Assembly (NCBI GenBank): GCA_948467545.1
Contig: CAOKER010000008.1
Location: forward strand, 1 to 64,000
DNA from: an uncultured Eubacteriales bacterium
GTDB taxonomy: Bacteria; Bacillota; Clostridia; Oscillospirales; CAG-272
Length of the DNA stretch: 64,000 nt
Direction of reading: 5' to 3'
In this document: positions 63,866 to 64,000 of the stretch, piece by piece
How positions within the stretch are numbered: position 1 is the first letter of the stretch
Layout of the letters: each line of letters starts with the position of its first letter
The notes under the pieces: generated by a model
Told to the model about the DNA's origin: nothing
Databases searched by the model: none
Seen by the model: only the letters and a program-made list of their open reading frames with translations
Program-made: the position numbers and the translations under genes

Positions 63866-64000
63866 CTGTATGAACATTCCTTTCTTTATCGGAGTACGAA
63901 CAGTTACGTTAAGACTCATAGCAAAATTCTGCTCGTTATTCGATGCCTGACGCCATCGAATAATCTCTCCTTATTTTTTAGAACAAGTTTCCGAATATAT
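63866..64000. other. Upstream edge of rplO with a small hairpin
   Basis: The 135 bases to the window end are expected to lead to rpmD or rpsE, but I cannot recognise their ends here. ATTCGATG (63938-63945) and CATCGAAT (63954-63961) pair perfectly around 8 bases. Confidence 0.5.

Overview
The window looks like a chromosomal segment of an uncultured, low-to-medium-GC Firmicute of class Clostridia. The evidence is a spc/alpha ribosomal operon in clostridial order with a KOW-domain gene between map and infA, a zinc-lid adenylate kinase, a short-form ThiC with ThiW under a TPP riboswitch, DUF1292 and SipL-like spore genes, a PyrR attenuator and GAAAGGA-type ribosome binding sites. The rhamnosidase, esterase and sugar-kinase genes suggest a plant-polysaccharide-rich habitat such as the gut. 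That placement is inference; no 16S gene is present.

Layout. 1-6.1 kb: leftward thiamine operon (TPP riboswitch and terminator, thiW, thiC, thiM, thiE, a HAD phosphatase, thiD). It makes the pyrimidine half (ThiC, ThiD), salvages the thiazole half (ThiW, ThiM) and joins them (ThiE); no thiazole synthesis genes are visible. 6.2-12.3 kb: rightward housekeeping genes (cinA, small membrane protein, yqeG, endonuclease IV, M24 peptidase, rubrerythrin, bioY). 12.3-16.9 kb: AT-rich accessory island with a GNAT acetyltransferase, a frameshifted GyrI-like gene, a methyltransferase-DUF3795 fusion, a tnpV pseudogene, an SdpI-like gene and inverted and direct repeats, likely a decayed mobilizable element. 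17-24.6 kb: leftward GH78 rhamnosidase and sugar epimerase, rpsO-pnp, a lipoprotein. 24.7-32.5 kb: cysE-cysS (leftward), radical SAM protein and ferredoxin, DUF1292, a structured ncRNA candidate, SipL-like protein. 32.8-45 kb: broken acyltransferase, amidase, epimerase, pyrR-uraA with attenuator, deaminase, MFS carrier, acyl carrier protein, mtlD, esterase, purine nucleoside phosphorylase. 45-53.6 kb: leftward sugar cluster (TPI-like, FGGY kinase, isomerase, esterase), exported proteins, VanZ, broken XRE regulator. 54-64 kb: D-amino acid aminotransferase, dusB and the leftward spc/alpha operon (rplO-secY-adk-map-KOW-infA-rpmJ-rpsM-rpsK-rpsD-rpoA-rplQ).

The most unusual content is non-coding. 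There are many short tandem repeats (periods of about 10-30 bp) at gene ends, one inside thiM as a hexapeptide array. At least three families of dispersed imperfect repeats occur, including an element recurring just after stop codons and a promoter-plus-hairpin element shared between the rubrerythrin leader and a distant locus. Several genes are interrupted by single nonsense or frameshift changes, and infA appears to start with CTG. Gaps over 300 bases are described in the entries. No tRNA, rRNA or CRISPR array was seen.
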